The notes below the pieces were generated by a model that worked only from the letters and a program-made list of their open reading frames with translations, had not been told where the DNA came from and searched no databases. This document shows positions 28,218 through 36,956 of a stretch of 64,000 nucleotides of DNA, one piece after another; position 1 is the first letter of the stretch; each line of letters begins with the position of its first letter. Source of the DNA: Mariniphaga sp. (GTDB lineage Bacteria; Bacteroidota; Bacteroidia; Bacteroidales; Prolixibacteraceae); the NCBI GenBank assembly GCA_019429205.1, contig JAHYIT010000007.1, positions 1-64,000 of the forward strand, in the 5' to 3' direction. The translations under genes and the position numbers were made by a program.

Positions 28218-31200
28218 ATGATACCGTTTACACATCTTCACGTTCACTCACAATACTCCATTTTGGATGGTGCCGCCAGTGTTGGCGCCCTTGTTGGAAA
28301 AGCAAAAAAAGATGGCATGAAAGCCCTCGCACTTACCGACCATGGCACCATGTTTGGCATTAAAGAATTTCATGCCACGTGTAAAAAAGCAGAAATAAAA
28401 CCCATTTTGGGTTGCGAAACCTATGTGGCCGAACGCAATTTTTCCGACAAAACCGATGTGGTTGACCGTTATGGAAACCACCTGATTTTACTGGCCAAAA
28501 ACAAAACAGGTTACCGAAATCTGGTAAAACTCATTTCCATTGCCAGCACCGAAGGATTTTACTACAAACCACGTATCGACAAAAAAATTCTGGAAGAACA
28601 CCGCGAAGGACTTATCGCTTCGTCGGCTTGCCTTGGTGGTGAAATTCCGCAATTTATCATGAAAAACCAGGTAAAAGAAGCCGAGGAGGTTATACAATGG
28701 TATAAAAACATTTTCGGAGAAGATTTTTACCTGGAACTTATGAGGCATCCTGCTGAAGAAGCACAACAACGGGAAAACGTTTACGACAACCAGGTTTGGG
28801 TAAACGAAATACTCGTTCAGTTGGCAAAAAAACACCACGTAAAACTCATAGCCACAAATGATGTGCATTTCACCAATGCCGAAGATGCCGATGCCCACGA
28901 CCTGCTCATTTGCCTGAATACCGGCAAAGACGTAGATGACCCAACCCGGATGCGCTATACCAAACAGGAGTGGTTTAAAACGCAGCAGGAAATGAATGGG
29001 CTGTTTTCCGACATTCCGGAAGCGCTGGCAAACACAGCCGGGGTGGTGGAGAAAATAGAAGAGTTTGAACTGAATTCGCCTGCCATAATGCCCTTCTTCC
29101 CTATTCCTAAAGAATTTGGCACAATGGAAGATTTCAGGAAAGAATACTCCGAAGACAAACTGTTTGAAGAGTTTGGAGAAGAAACTTTCACGCGACTGGG
29201 TGGCTACGAGAAGGTCCTCCGCGTAAAACAGGAAGCGGCTTACCTCAGGCATTTGACTTTCGAGGGCGCCAAAGAACGGTATGGTGACCCGGTACCCGAA
29301 GATGTGGCTACCCGGCTCGATTTCGAACTGGATACCATTAAACTTATGGGATATCCCGGCTACTTCCTCATTGTTCAGGATTTTATTAACGTCGCCCGCG
29401 AAATGGATGTGATAGTTGGCCCGGGACGTGGTTCGGCAGCAGGTTCCGCTGTAGCTTACTGCACCGGAATTACCAACATCGACCCCATAAAATACGATTT
29501 ACTTTTCGAGCGGTTCCTCAACCCCGACCGTATTTCACTTCCTGATGTGGATATTGACTTTGATGATGACGGCCGGCAACTGGTGCTCGACTACGTAACC
29601 AAAAAATACGGACAAGACAAAGTGGCTCACATTTGCACCTTTGGAACCATGGCCACCAAAATGGCCATTCGCGATGTGGCGCGCGTGCTGAAGTTGCCAT
29701 TACCCGAGGCCGACCGGCTGGCCAAGCTTGTGCCTGAAGCACCCAAAATGACATTTCAAAAGGCTTTTAAGGAAAGTCCTGATTTAAAAAAAGAAAGATA
29801 TTCCGACAATCCTCTTATTGCAAGAACCATCAAATTTGCCGAAACACTTGAAGGCTCGGTGCGACAAACCGGTGTGCATGCCTGTGGAATTCTCATCAGC
29901 CGCGACCCGCTTACCGACCACATTCCGCTCATGCCAACCAAAGATGGTGAAACGCTGCTTACTACACAATACGATGGGCGTTTTGTAGAAGATATCGGTC
30001 TGCTGAAAATGGACTTTCTTGGGCTAAAAACCCTTTCGATTATTAAGGAAACGCTGGAAAACATTAAAATCTCGAAAGGAATTGAAATAGACATTGAAGA
30101 TATTCCATGGGAGGATGAAAAAACTTTCGGGCTTTTTAGCTATGGTGAAACTACGGCCGTTTTTCAGTTTGAATCTGAAGGGATGAAAAAGCACCTGCGC
30201 GATCTCAAGCCCAACCGGTTTGAAGACCTGGTAGCCATGAACGCGCTTTACCGACCAGGTCCAATGGAATATATTCCGGCCTACATTGCCCGAAAACACG
30301 GACGCCAAAAAGTGGAGTACGACCTTCCCATGATGGAACAATATCTGAGCGAAACTTATGGAATTACCGTATTTCAGGAACAGGTGATGTTACTTTCGAG
30401 GTTGCTGGCCAATTTCACACGCGGCGATTCTGATACGCTGCGAAAAGCAATGGGTAAAAAAATTACTTCACTCATGGATAAACTGAAAGTAAAGTTTGTG
30501 AACGGTTGTAAGGCCAACTTCAAATTTATGGACGAATGCAAATTGGTGGGCAAAAAACCCGACGATGTGATTGAAAAAATATGGAAAGACTGGGAAGCTT
30601 TTGCTTCCTACGCTTTTAACAAATCACACTCGGTTTGCTATGCTTACATTGCCTACCAAACCGGTTACCTGAAAGCTCATTTCCCCGGTGAATTTATGGC
30701 GGCCAACCTTAGCCGGAACCTTAGCAATATAACTGAAATTACTAAATTAATGACTGAATGCAGCAGCATGAAATTACATGTGCTGGGTCCCGATGTCAAT
30801 GAAAGTTTTTCAAAATTTACCGCTAACAAAAACGGTGATATACGGTTCGGAATGGCGGCCATTAAAGGAGTTGGGGCTGGTGCATCTAAAGATATTATTG
30901 AAGCCCGCAAAAATAACGGTCCGTTTAAAACCATTTACGATTTTGTGGAGAAAGTAAACCTTCAAACCGTAAATAAAAAAAACCTGGAAGCACTGGCTAT
31001 GGCCGGGGCTTTCGACAGCCTGGAAGGGCTCAAACGCAGCATCTTTTTTGCCGGGGAACATGAAAACGACAGCACCTCTTTCATTGAAAAATTAATTAGG
31101 TACGGGAATAAAATACAAACCGAAAGCCAAAGTATGCAACAGAGCCTGTTTGGTGACCTGGGAGGAAGCGCCGATATAAAAAAACCTCCTGTCCCGGAAG

Positions 31201-31868
31201 TGGAAGAATGGCCAAAAATTATTTTGCTCGAAAAAGAAAAAAGCCTCATCGGAATTTACCTTACTGCTCATCCACTCGACGATTACAAGGTTGAAATTCA
31301 AAACTTCTGCTCGCGCGATGTTTCCCTTAAAGACCTGAAAAACGACATTGAAAAATACAAAGACCGCGATTTGACTTTTGGCGGAATGGTTACGGCTGCA
31401 CGCGAAGGAACCTCAAAAAACGGAAAACCTTTCAGCACGCTAACTCTTTCGGACTATACCGATTCCATGGAGTTTTTCTATTTTGGTCAGGATTTCGTCA
31501 ACTTTCATAAATACTGTAAAACCGGATTATTCATTTTGGTGAAAGGAACTGTAAAACCGCGTTTCAACAACAGCGATACGTTTGAATTTAAAGCTTCTCA
31601 GATTGAACTTCTTTCAGAAGCCAGGAAAAACTACGTGAAAAGTTTAACAGTGAACATTCCGCTGGATAAACTAAACGAATCGGTGATTGAAGAAATTGAA
31701 AAATTGGCCCAAAACAATAAAGGACAGGCATTGTTAAAATTTAATGTTTACGATCCGGAAAGCAATTTGTTTATCCATTTGTTTTCGAGAAATACCCGGA
31801 TTGAACTAACCAACCGATTTCTCAGTTATTTTGAAGATAAGCAGGATATCGGATTTAGAATTAATTAG
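28218..31868 (+). CDS. dnaE: DNA polymerase III subunit alpha
   Basis: 1216 residues, the replicative polymerase. A PHP domain at the N-terminus (FTHLHVHSQYSILDG) keeps several His residues. The palm has GPGRGSAAGSAVAY and PDVDIDFDDDGR (catalytic Asp residues), and later come the fingers with YRPGPMEYIPAYIARK, a helix-hairpin-helix region (FGMAAIKGVGAGA) and a C-terminal OB fold (LTFGGMVTAAREG). Length fits DnaE1. The gene is isolated from other replication genes. Confidence 0.97.
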   Translation: MIPFTHLHVHSQYSILDGAASVGALVGKAKKDGMKALALTDHGTMFGIKEFHATCKKAEIKPILGCETYVAERNFSDKTDVVDRYGNHLILLAKNKTGYRNLVKLISIASTEGFYYKPRIDKKILEEHREGLIASSACLGGEIPQFIMKNQVKEAEEVIQWYKNIFGEDFYLELMRHPAEEAQQRENVYDNQVWVNEILVQLAKKHHVKLIATNDVHFTNAEDADAHDLLICLNTGKDVDDPTRMRYTKQEWFKTQQEMNGLFSDIPEALANTAGVVEKIEEFELNSPAIMPFFPIPKEFGTMEDFRKEYSEDKLFEEFGEETFTRLGGYEKVLRVKQEAAYLRHLTFEGAKERYGDPVPEDVATRLDFELDTIKLMGYPGYFLIVQDFINVAREMDVIVGPGRGSAAGSAVAYCTGITNIDPIKYDLLFERFLNPDRISLPDVDIDFDDDGRQLVLDYVTKKYGQDKVAHICTFGTMATKMAIRDVARVLKLPLPEADRLAKLVPEAPKMTFQKAFKESPDLKKERYSDNPLIARTIKFAETLEGSVRQTGVHACGILISRDPLTDHIPLMPTKDGETLLTTQYDGRFVEDIGLLKMDFLGLKTLSIIKETLENIKISKGIEIDIEDIPWEDEKTFGLFSYGETTAVFQFESEGMKKHLRDLKPNRFEDLVAMNALYRPGPMEYIPAYIARKHGRQKVEYDLPMMEQYLSETYGITVFQEQVMLLSRLLANFTRGDSDTLRKAMGKKITSLMDKLKVKFVNGCKANFKFMDECKLVGKKPDDVIEKIWKDWEAFASYAFNKSHSVCYAYIAYQTGYLKAHFPGEFMAANLSRNLSNITEITKLMTECSSMKLHVLGPDVNESFSKFTANKNGDIRFGMAAIKGVGAGASKDIIEARKNNGPFKTIYDFVEKVNLQTVNKKNLEALAMAGAFDSLEGLKRSIFFAGEHENDSTSFIEKLIRYGNKIQTESQSMQQSLFGDLGGSADIKKPPVPEVEEWPKIILLEKEKSLIGIYLTAHPLDDYKVEIQNFCSRDVSLKDLKNDIEKYKDRDLTFGGMVTAAREGTSKNGKPFSTLTLSDYTDSMEFFYFGQDFVNFHKYCKTGLFILVKGTVKPRFNNSDTFEFKASQIELLSEARKNYVKSLTVNIPLDKLNESVIEEIEKLAQNNKGQALLKFNVYDPESNLFIHLFSRNTRIELTNRFLSYFEDKQDIGFRIN

Positions 31869-31869
31869 C

Positions 31870-31877
31870 TAATTTTG
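31870..31877 (+). promoter_or_regulatory. Predicted trxA -7 box
   Basis: TAATTTTG (TAnnTTTG) begins 2 bp after the dnaE stop and 44 bp before the trxA start, which suggests that trxA has its own promoter. The -33 element is not clear. Confidence 0.45.
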
Positions 31878-31913
31878 TACAATTGAAATATTAACATTTA
31901 AAAAAACAGAACT

Positions 31914-32231
31914 ATGGCAATAGAAATTACCGATGCCAATTTTGAAGAATTGGTTGTAAATTCAGATAAACCAGTAATGATTGACTTTTGGGCAGTTTGG
32001 TGTGGACCATGCCGGATGATTGCACCCATAGTGGAAGAAATGTCAACAGAGTACGAAGGAAAAGCTGTAATTGGCAAAGTTGATGTGGATTCAAATCCGA
32101 ACGTGGCCATGAAATACGGTATCCGAAACATTCCTACCGTGATTTTTGTGAAAAACGGAGAAGTAGCCGACAAGCAAGTGGGCGCTGCACCAAAACAGGC
32201 CTTTACTTCAAAACTGGATGCCCTGCTGTAA
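31914..32231 (+). CDS. trxA: Thioredoxin
   Basis: 105 residues, full-length thioredoxin. The redox motif is FWAVWCGPCRMIAP, preceded by the buried Asp (MIDFW), and the cis-Pro is in RNIPTVIFVKNGE. No signal peptide, so cytoplasmic. It reduces ribonucleotide reductase, peroxiredoxins and other disulfides. Confidence 0.96.
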   Translation: MAIEITDANFEELVVNSDKPVMIDFWAVWCGPCRMIAPIVEEMSTEYEGKAVIGKVDVDSNPNVAMKYGIRNIPTVIFVKNGEVADKQVGAAPKQAFTSKLDALL

Positions 32232-32261
32232 AAACAATTCATAAATTGAAAAATAAAAATA

Positions 32262-32292
32262 GAGGCGGCTTCCTTTAATTTGGTGCCGCCTC
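32262..32292. terminator. Stem-loop after trxA
   Basis: GAGGCGGC / GCCGCCTC, an 8-bp perfect stem with a 15-nt loop, 30 bp after the trxA stop. The following bases are only weakly T-rich, so this is a probable but imperfect terminator. Confidence 0.55.
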
Positions 32293-32313
32293 AATCATTT
32301 CAAATCAATCGTT

Positions 32314-33243
32314 TTGAAAAACATTTTCGACATTGAACAGTTTCACCAGTTCGACAATCTGGGGTTGATTGCAAAAGAAGTGGTCGAAGGTTTTATTACC
32401 GGACTGCACCGGAGTCCGTTCCATGGCTTTTCGGTTGAATTCGCTGAACACCGGCAATATAACCAGGGTGAATCAACCAAACACATCGACTGGAAACTGT
32501 TTGCCCGAACCGACAAGCTTTTTGTAAAACAATACGAAGAAGAAACCAACCTGCGCTGCCAGTTGGTTATCGATACTTCGTCGTCTATGCTTTTCCCCTA
32601 TATCAAAGGGAAAAAACACCTGGAAAACAAACTGGCTTTTTCGGTTTATACAGCGGCAGCACTAATTTATCTGCTTCGCAAACAGCGCGATGCCGTTGGA
32701 CTCACTTTATTTTCGGATCGAATTGAATTTCACACTTCTCCACGTATTTCGTCGGTCAATGCCGAACTGATGTATGGTAAAATGTCGGAACTGATTAAAC
32801 CCGAAAATGCACACCTGCGAAAAAATACCAATACCACCGATGTGCTCCATCAAATTGCAGAAAATATCCATAAACGTTCGCTGGTTATTATTTTCAGCGA
32901 CATGATTGACAGTCAGAAAACCGAAGAACTTTTTTCAGCCTTGCAACACCTGCGTTACAACAAGCACGAGGTTTTGCTTTTTCATGTTACCGATCACAAG
33001 CAGGAACGTGAATTTCAGTACAGTAACCGACCTCATAAATTTGTTGATTTGGAAACCGGACAGGCAGTGAAGTTTAACCCGTGGGAAGTGAAAAACCACT
33101 ATATTTCTACAGTGAAATCCTATTTCGACGATTTAAAAGTAAAATGCGGCCAGTACCAAATTGACCTGGCAGAAGCTGACATTAATAAAGATTTCAAGGA
33201 AGTTCTGTTAGCTTATCTTGTAAAAAGAAAAAGGTTGTTTTAA
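32314..33243 (+). CDS. DUF58 domain protein
   Basis: 309 residues. The DUF58 pattern is clear: LGLIAKEVVEGFITGLHRSP-like opening, FAEHRQYNQGESTKHIDWKLFARTD split around the conserved W, and a vWA-like fold with VIDTSSSMLF. Most DUF58 genes sit beside a MoxR AAA+ ATPase; none is present here, although such lone copies occur. DUF58/MoxR pairs are thought to act as chaperones in cofactor insertion or envelope stress. The partner here must be encoded elsewhere. Confidence 0.88.
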   Translation: MKNIFDIEQFHQFDNLGLIAKEVVEGFITGLHRSPFHGFSVEFAEHRQYNQGESTKHIDWKLFARTDKLFVKQYEEETNLRCQLVIDTSSSMLFPYIKGKKHLENKLAFSVYTAAALIYLLRKQRDAVGLTLFSDRIEFHTSPRISSVNAELMYGKMSELIKPENAHLRKNTNTTDVLHQIAENIHKRSLVIIFSDMIDSQKTEELFSALQHLRYNKHEVLLFHVTDHKQEREFQYSNRPHKFVDLETGQAVKFNPWEVKNHYISTVKSYFDDLKVKCGQYQIDLAEADINKDFKEVLLAYLVKRKRLF

Positions 33244-33303
33244 CCGAAAAACAAGGAAAACCACAATTCTTTAAAAAAAATTTTTTCTTTTCGGAAAAGC
33301 TGT

Positions 33304-33311
33304 TATTTTTG
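33304..33311 (+). promoter_or_regulatory. Predicted tRNA-Asn -7 box
   Basis: TATTTTTG (TAnnTTTG) lies 42 bp before the tRNA. I see no good -33 element. Confidence 0.45.
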
Positions 33312-33353
33312 CAACGCTTTTGAAAAAGCAAACGTTCTGAAGATACAAAATAT

Positions 33354-33427
33354 TCCCTAGTAGCTCAGTTGGTTAGAGCGGCGGACTGTTAATCCGTAGG
33401 TCGTAGGTTCAAGTCCTACCTGGGGAG
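33354..33427 (+). tRNA. tRNA-Asn (GTT)
   Basis: 74 nt: acceptor TCCCTAG / CTGGGGA, D-arm AGCTCAGTTGGTTAGAGC, anticodon loop CTGTTAA (GTT), T-arm GTAGG-TTCAAGT-CCTAC, discriminator G. The CCA end is encoded (33428-33430). The 3' end lies within a direct repeat that recurs at 46299, marking this tRNA as the likely integration site of the island. Confidence 0.96.
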
Positions 33428-33597
33428 CCAGACAGGACAAGAGGTCAGTTTAATCTCATTCAATCGATTATTTTTTAAAGGTATTCGATTGAATTTGCAA
33501 GCAAATTTCGACCTCTTTTTTTGTGCCCGAATTTTTGAAAACCTTGCTGGCATTGAGGAGTACTTGTGTCGGTTTTGTGAATTCGTAGGTTGCAACT
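33422..33597 (+). repeat. Left 176-bp direct repeat bounding the island
   Basis: It starts at the tRNA-Asn acceptor end (GGGGAGCCA), covers the tRNA terminator and ends at GTAGGTTGCAACT. The same sequence recurs at 46299-46474 in the same orientation and length; I count nine mismatches. Confidence 0.85.
33441..33522 (+). terminator. tRNA-Asn terminator (two-tier hairpin)
   Basis: GAGGTC (33441) pairs with GACCTC (33510), followed by seven T residues. The loop holds a second perfect stem, ATTCAATCGA / TCGATTGAAT. Confidence 0.7.
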
Positions 33598-33915
33598 CTT
33601 CGCTTAGATTAAAAAGATAATTTTAATGAAATTCCAAGAGATTAACAAATGAATTTCAATTGGTTAAATGAGATTCAAGTCATGTTAGGTTTACAAGGCG
33701 ATTATCTGATCCTTTTGTCTTGACAATAATTCTATTCAAATGATTTATAAGAGCAAAACTTAATTACTTACTGTCTGTTAGCCATTATTAAAATTTTTCA
33801 CTAAAGAATTTCAATGGATTTAATTTATTCATTATATTTGACTGTGTAAAGAACTATAATGAAATTAGCTTTATTTATCTAACAACAAGTACGTTCAATC
33901 TATAAATATATAATT
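33598..33915. other. AT-rich intergenic region inside the island
   Basis: About 320 bp between the left repeat and the first island gene. I see no open frame, RNA gene or clear inverted repeat here. Confidence 0.4.
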
Positions 33916-34137
33916 ATGGCATTTGATAGAAATTATATTGGAAAACCATTAAAAGTTAAAGGGAATAGTGTTTATCTTTATACAAGGGATACTTCCTACA
34001 TGGATTTTTATTCTCGTCCCGGTAGTTCTTATCATGAGCTAGTTAGCGCAGTATGGGATGGTGATACGATTATGGTTAGAGATAATAAAGGCAATCACGG
34101 ATGGATTAATGGATATGGGAGCAATATTGAATGGTAA
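33916..34137 (+). CDS. Small orphan protein, possibly SH3-like
   Basis: 73 residues, start ATG at 33916. Short beta-strand-like segments rich in Tyr, Gly and Trp (YIGKPLKVKGNSVYLYTRD, TIMVRDNKGNHGWINGYG) recall a single bacterial SH3 domain. No signal peptide or membrane segment. It is the only + strand gene at the left end of the island, and it is AT-rich like its neighbours. Function unknown. Confidence 0.55.
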   Translation: MAFDRNYIGKPLKVKGNSVYLYTRDTSYMDFYSRPGSSYHELVSAVWDGDTIMVRDNKGNHGWINGYGSNIEW

Positions 34138-34193
34138 TTAAATAAAAAATACCCTGATTTGTTGTATTTCCTCTGCTTTCCATTTTCTTGTAT

Positions 34194-34276
34194 CCGAATT
34201 TTTGAAAACCTTGCTGGTGTTGAGTAAAACCTGTATCGGTTTTGTGACCCCGATAGCTATTGGGTAGGTTGCAACT
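34194..34276 (+). repeat. Partial third copy of the island-end repeat
   Basis: CCGAATTTTTGAAAACCTTG through GTAGGTTGCAACT matches the right half of the 176-bp repeats, with an insertion containing CCCGATAGCTATTGGG near its end. It lacks the tRNA end and the terminator. Confidence 0.7.
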
Positions 34277-34428
34277 TTTCCTTTTTTTTCGGTTACTAAA
34301 ATATTTCTGTTACCTCTTAAAAATACGATTATTTCAAAATTGGCAGATAATTTATACCCATCTTATTCATATTTACAGCTCAATTTGTTGGTTGCTTATT
34401 TAATTCATTATAATACATTTAAAAAGTA

Positions 34429-34914
34429 TTAAATCGTCTTTAGGAATAAATTCACCCTTCTTTTTTTATTTGTAATTATCTCAGCACATCTAGCTGTTAT
34501 TACTCCATCTTTGGAATATTCACTCAACAGCAAATAGCTATCCTTAGTAATTTTATTTACCCAATTTAATAAGGGTATAAATGAATGGTCTGAATATAAA
34601 TCGAATTGATTGTCGTATTTCCGGGGAGATTTACAAATCGTACAATAAACCTTACCATCTGATGTGGTTTTTAGGTCGACTTCCCAATTGAATAAAATAT
34701 CAAAGCATTCACCAACTGGGTATTCAACAAAGATGTCTATGTTTCTTTCCGAAATTGATAGTTTCAACTCAGGTATAAGCCTATTAAATTCATACATTAA
34801 CAATTCTCTTTTTTCAACTTTGAGTTCAGGAGGAAACAAAAACTGGTTGGAATTATCTTCCAGCCATTTCATAAATAATTTAATTTGATTGGGTGTCTTT
34901 TCCCTGCTTCTCAA
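34429..34914 (-). CDS. Orphan hypothetical protein
   Basis: 161 residues from the ATG at 34914. The N-terminal half is charged and helical (PNQIKLFMKWLEDN); the C-terminal half has VYCTICKSPRKYDNQF, where two Cys residues three apart could be half of a metal site. No signal or membrane segment. I recognise no family. It is last in a run of minus-strand genes in the island, 24 bp from the next gene. Confidence 0.55.
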   Translation of the reverse strand: MRSREKTPNQIKLFMKWLEDNSNQFLFPPELKVEKRELLMYEFNRLIPELKLSISERNIDIFVEYPVGECFDILFNWEVDLKTTSDGKVYCTICKSPRKYDNQFDLYSDHSFIPLLNWVNKITKDSYLLLSEYSKDGVITARCAEIITNKKRRVNLFLKTI

Positions 34915-34938
34915 TTTTCAATAATGTTTATTTTTCTT

Positions 34939-35223
34939 TCAATTCTTCAATGATGCCACCAGAGCAATTAAAAACAGAAAAACAAGTAAGGCCCAGCCAT
35001 TTGCCCATTTCAATTTAGTTCTGAAAACACCCCAGTCTGAATCAACGAATTTTTGGAGTCTGCTGATAATAAGATAGTTTGCATTAAAATACAGGAGAAG
35101 AAATAAAACCAGTCCGACAATTCCTGTCCAGGCAAATGACCTTTCAATCTGTAAAAGAATGATAATCACAACTAACCAGCAGAGGATTATTAAACTCAGG
35201 ATTATTTTTTCAAATAATTTCAT
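34939..35223 (-). CDS. Small membrane protein
   Basis: 94 residues with three hydrophobic stretches: IILSLIILCWLVVIIILLQ, TGIVGLVLFLLLYFNANY and GWALLVFLFLIALVAS. The segment between the last two is basic and amphipathic. It lies 12 bp from the following gene (35236-35619) and is probably co-transcribed with it. Function unknown. Confidence 0.6.
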   Translation of the reverse strand: MKLFEKIILSLIILCWLVVIIILLQIERSFAWTGIVGLVLFLLLYFNANYLIISRLQKFVDSDWGVFRTKLKWANGWALLVFLFLIALVASLKN

Positions 35224-35235
35224 CTTTATTTTCGG

Positions 35236-35619
35236 CTAATTATTAATCAATTCGTCCCATTGCGATTTCAATCCTTTCTTTTCTGTTTCAAAGTTGTATT
35301 TGTCAGTATCTTCTCCCATCAGTATCAGGTATTCTTTCCTTTTGGCATTCCAGATATTTTTCAAAGCGTCTGCTTCCGACTGGCCGCCAATGGTAGAAGG
35401 TTCGTATTGCCACCGTAACTGGATGATCAGCGTTTTAGCTTTTATTGTATCTCCATTTTCAATTGCTTGAGTTAATTCATTTTCAACTTCAGCCAAACGT
35501 ATTTTTTCTCTACTGAACTCGTCACTTTCTGGTTTTGCAATAAAAATTTGAATGGCAGCCAAACCGATTACCAAGAAAACTGCTAATATTAGGAGCTTAC
35601 CCCATTTTTTTGAAATCAT
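35236..35619 (-). CDS. Membrane-anchored hypothetical protein
   Basis: 127 residues from the ATG at 35619 (MISKKWGKLLILAVFL); an upstream in-frame ATG at 35652 is possible but precedes the basic stretch that normally starts such anchors. One N-terminal membrane segment is followed by a helical, acidic domain (REKIRLAEVENELTQAI) rich in Glu and Lys that should lie outside the cytoplasm. No family recognised. Confidence 0.55.
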   Translation of the reverse strand: MISKKWGKLLILAVFLVIGLAAIQIFIAKPESDEFSREKIRLAEVENELTQAIENGDTIKAKTLIIQLRWQYEPSTIGGQSEADALKNIWNAKRKEYLILMGEDTDKYNFETEKKGLKSQWDELINN

Positions 35620-35712
35620 AATTTCATCTTTATAGATTTGAGCAAAGTACAATTAGATATACTAATTATTCAACTGAATAATATTTTGCAAATATTACTG
35701 TGTATCATCAAA

Positions 35713-36039
35713 TCAATCAAGAGTTTTTACAGGTCTTACCCACTCTTTAGATGATTCGACACTCATATAAGTTGTTCCTTCACGAAAATCGAAAGAAAGT
35801 AAAAAATCATCAGGTGTCAGATCAGAAATCCAGTAAGCACCCTTCGATTTGAAATTTCCTTCATTTTTCCTAAATAGTTCATCATAAATTACTTCCATTT
35901 CCTCTCGATCAGGAAGTCGCCAACCTTCTCCTAATTGAGAACATACTTTTTCGGCTTCGACTTTTGTCATTTTTGTGTGTAAGTCTTCTTCCCATATTTC
36001 TAAAAACACTCCGTATCCTTCAACTATCAGTTTTTTCAT
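35713..36039 (-). CDS. Short DUF1566/FISUMP-like protein
   Basis: 108 residues from the ATG at 36039 (MKKLIVEGYGVFLEIW). A start at 36144 would overlap a separate small gene and is rejected. LGEGWRLPDREEMEVIYDEL, GAYWISDL and KEWVRPVKTLD follow the DUF1566 / FISUMP pattern (GWRLPT..E, YWSS, VRPVR), a C-type-lectin-like fold. This is the same kind of module as the two domains of the 36957 gene, so it may be a small paralogue or partner of that protein. Confidence 0.65.
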   Translation of the reverse strand: MKKLIVEGYGVFLEIWEEDLHTKMTKVEAEKVCSQLGEGWRLPDREEMEVIYDELFRKNEGNFKSKGAYWISDLTPDDFLLSFDFREGTTYMSVESSKEWVRPVKTLD

Positions 36040-36097
36040 GCTTTTATATTTAATGTACGATTTATATGATATAAACGGTATTTTAAGCTCATCAAAT

Positions 36098-36265
36098 TCA
36101 ATAATCATACATGTAATCCTGCAATTCACGTAGTAACAATACATGATTCACGTACTCGTAAAAATCTGAGATCAGCCGCTGATAATTTTGTTCCAAATCT
36201 TGTTTGGCTATTCCTTTTTTCAAAGCATATTTTAATACCTTTTTGCTAAAATCTTTCATTTTCAT
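36098..36265 (-). CDS. Very small orphan protein
   Basis: 55 residues: MKMKDFSKKVLKYALKKGIA ... ELQDYMYDY. It is basic at the start, helical, and ends in acidic and Tyr residues. It lies in the 289-bp gap between the DUF1566-like gene and the 36330 gene, on the same strand as both. No family recognised; support is from the open frame, its position in the gene run, and coding-like composition. Confidence 0.45.
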   Translation of the reverse strand: MKMKDFSKKVLKYALKKGIAKQDLEQNYQRLISDFYEYVNHVLLLRELQDYMYDY

Positions 36266-36329
36266 ATAAATTTATTCTTTAACAATCAGTCATAATTCGA
36301 ATTTTCTCCCTTTTTTTATCAGCTTAACT

Positions 36330-36911
36330 TTATACATCAAGTTCTATGTGAGAGCAGGAATCAGAAGCCTCAATATCAATATGTTTAACGGCAAAATCGA
36401 AGTCGGTTCTGATTTGTCCAATAACCATTATATTTGGATTTTGGCTTAAACGAACTAATCCTAATTGCGAATTCCGTGACCAGAAATTAAAATTCTCAAC
36501 CACTAAAATCATTTTGGTTTCTACCGGGTAATCCATAAAAAACACTTCTTCTGGCTTTGCTTTGCTATAATTAACGAGTCTTTTAATATCGTGAATGGAA
36601 TTATAATTTTTGCTATTGTAAAACGCACAGAAATAATCGAAATACGCCTTATAATCATCATAGTCTGTAAAACCAGCTTTTTCAATGGGGCAGACATTTC
36701 TTTGTAAGTAAACGTCATAGCCTGTTTTTACTTCAGCAGCTTCCAATGCGTTCGATAGTATTTTTGAAATAGCGTTACAACGGACAAGAATTGCATTTGT
36801 CTTTTGGGCTCCATCCAAAAACTTTCCGTCTTCTTTAGACTTAATATCTTCTTCAACAATTTCTAAAGCAGTTGTAATTTCTTCTCGTAATTCTTTTTCT
36901 TTTTCTTTCAT
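36330..36911 (-). CDS. Orphan hypothetical protein downstream of the TerB-FISUMP gene
   Basis: 193 residues from MKEKEKELREEITTA (an ATG two codons upstream is also possible). The N-terminus is a charged helix, and the middle has TDYDDYKAYFDYFCAFYNSKN, rich in aromatic residues. No signal peptide or membrane segment. It lies 45 bp after the 36957 gene in the same direction, so it probably ends the TerY-P-like operon. I do not recognise a family. Confidence 0.6.
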   Translation of the reverse strand: MKEKEKELREEITTALEIVEEDIKSKEDGKFLDGAQKTNAILVRCNAISKILSNALEAAEVKTGYDVYLQRNVCPIEKAGFTDYDDYKAYFDYFCAFYNSKNYNSIHDIKRLVNYSKAKPEEVFFMDYPVETKMILVVENFNFWSRNSQLGLVRLSQNPNIMVIGQIRTDFDFAVKHIDIEASDSCSHIELDV

Positions 36912-36956
36912 AATCAATAGGATTTAAATTTTTTTTATTTTATTATACTAAGTTTT

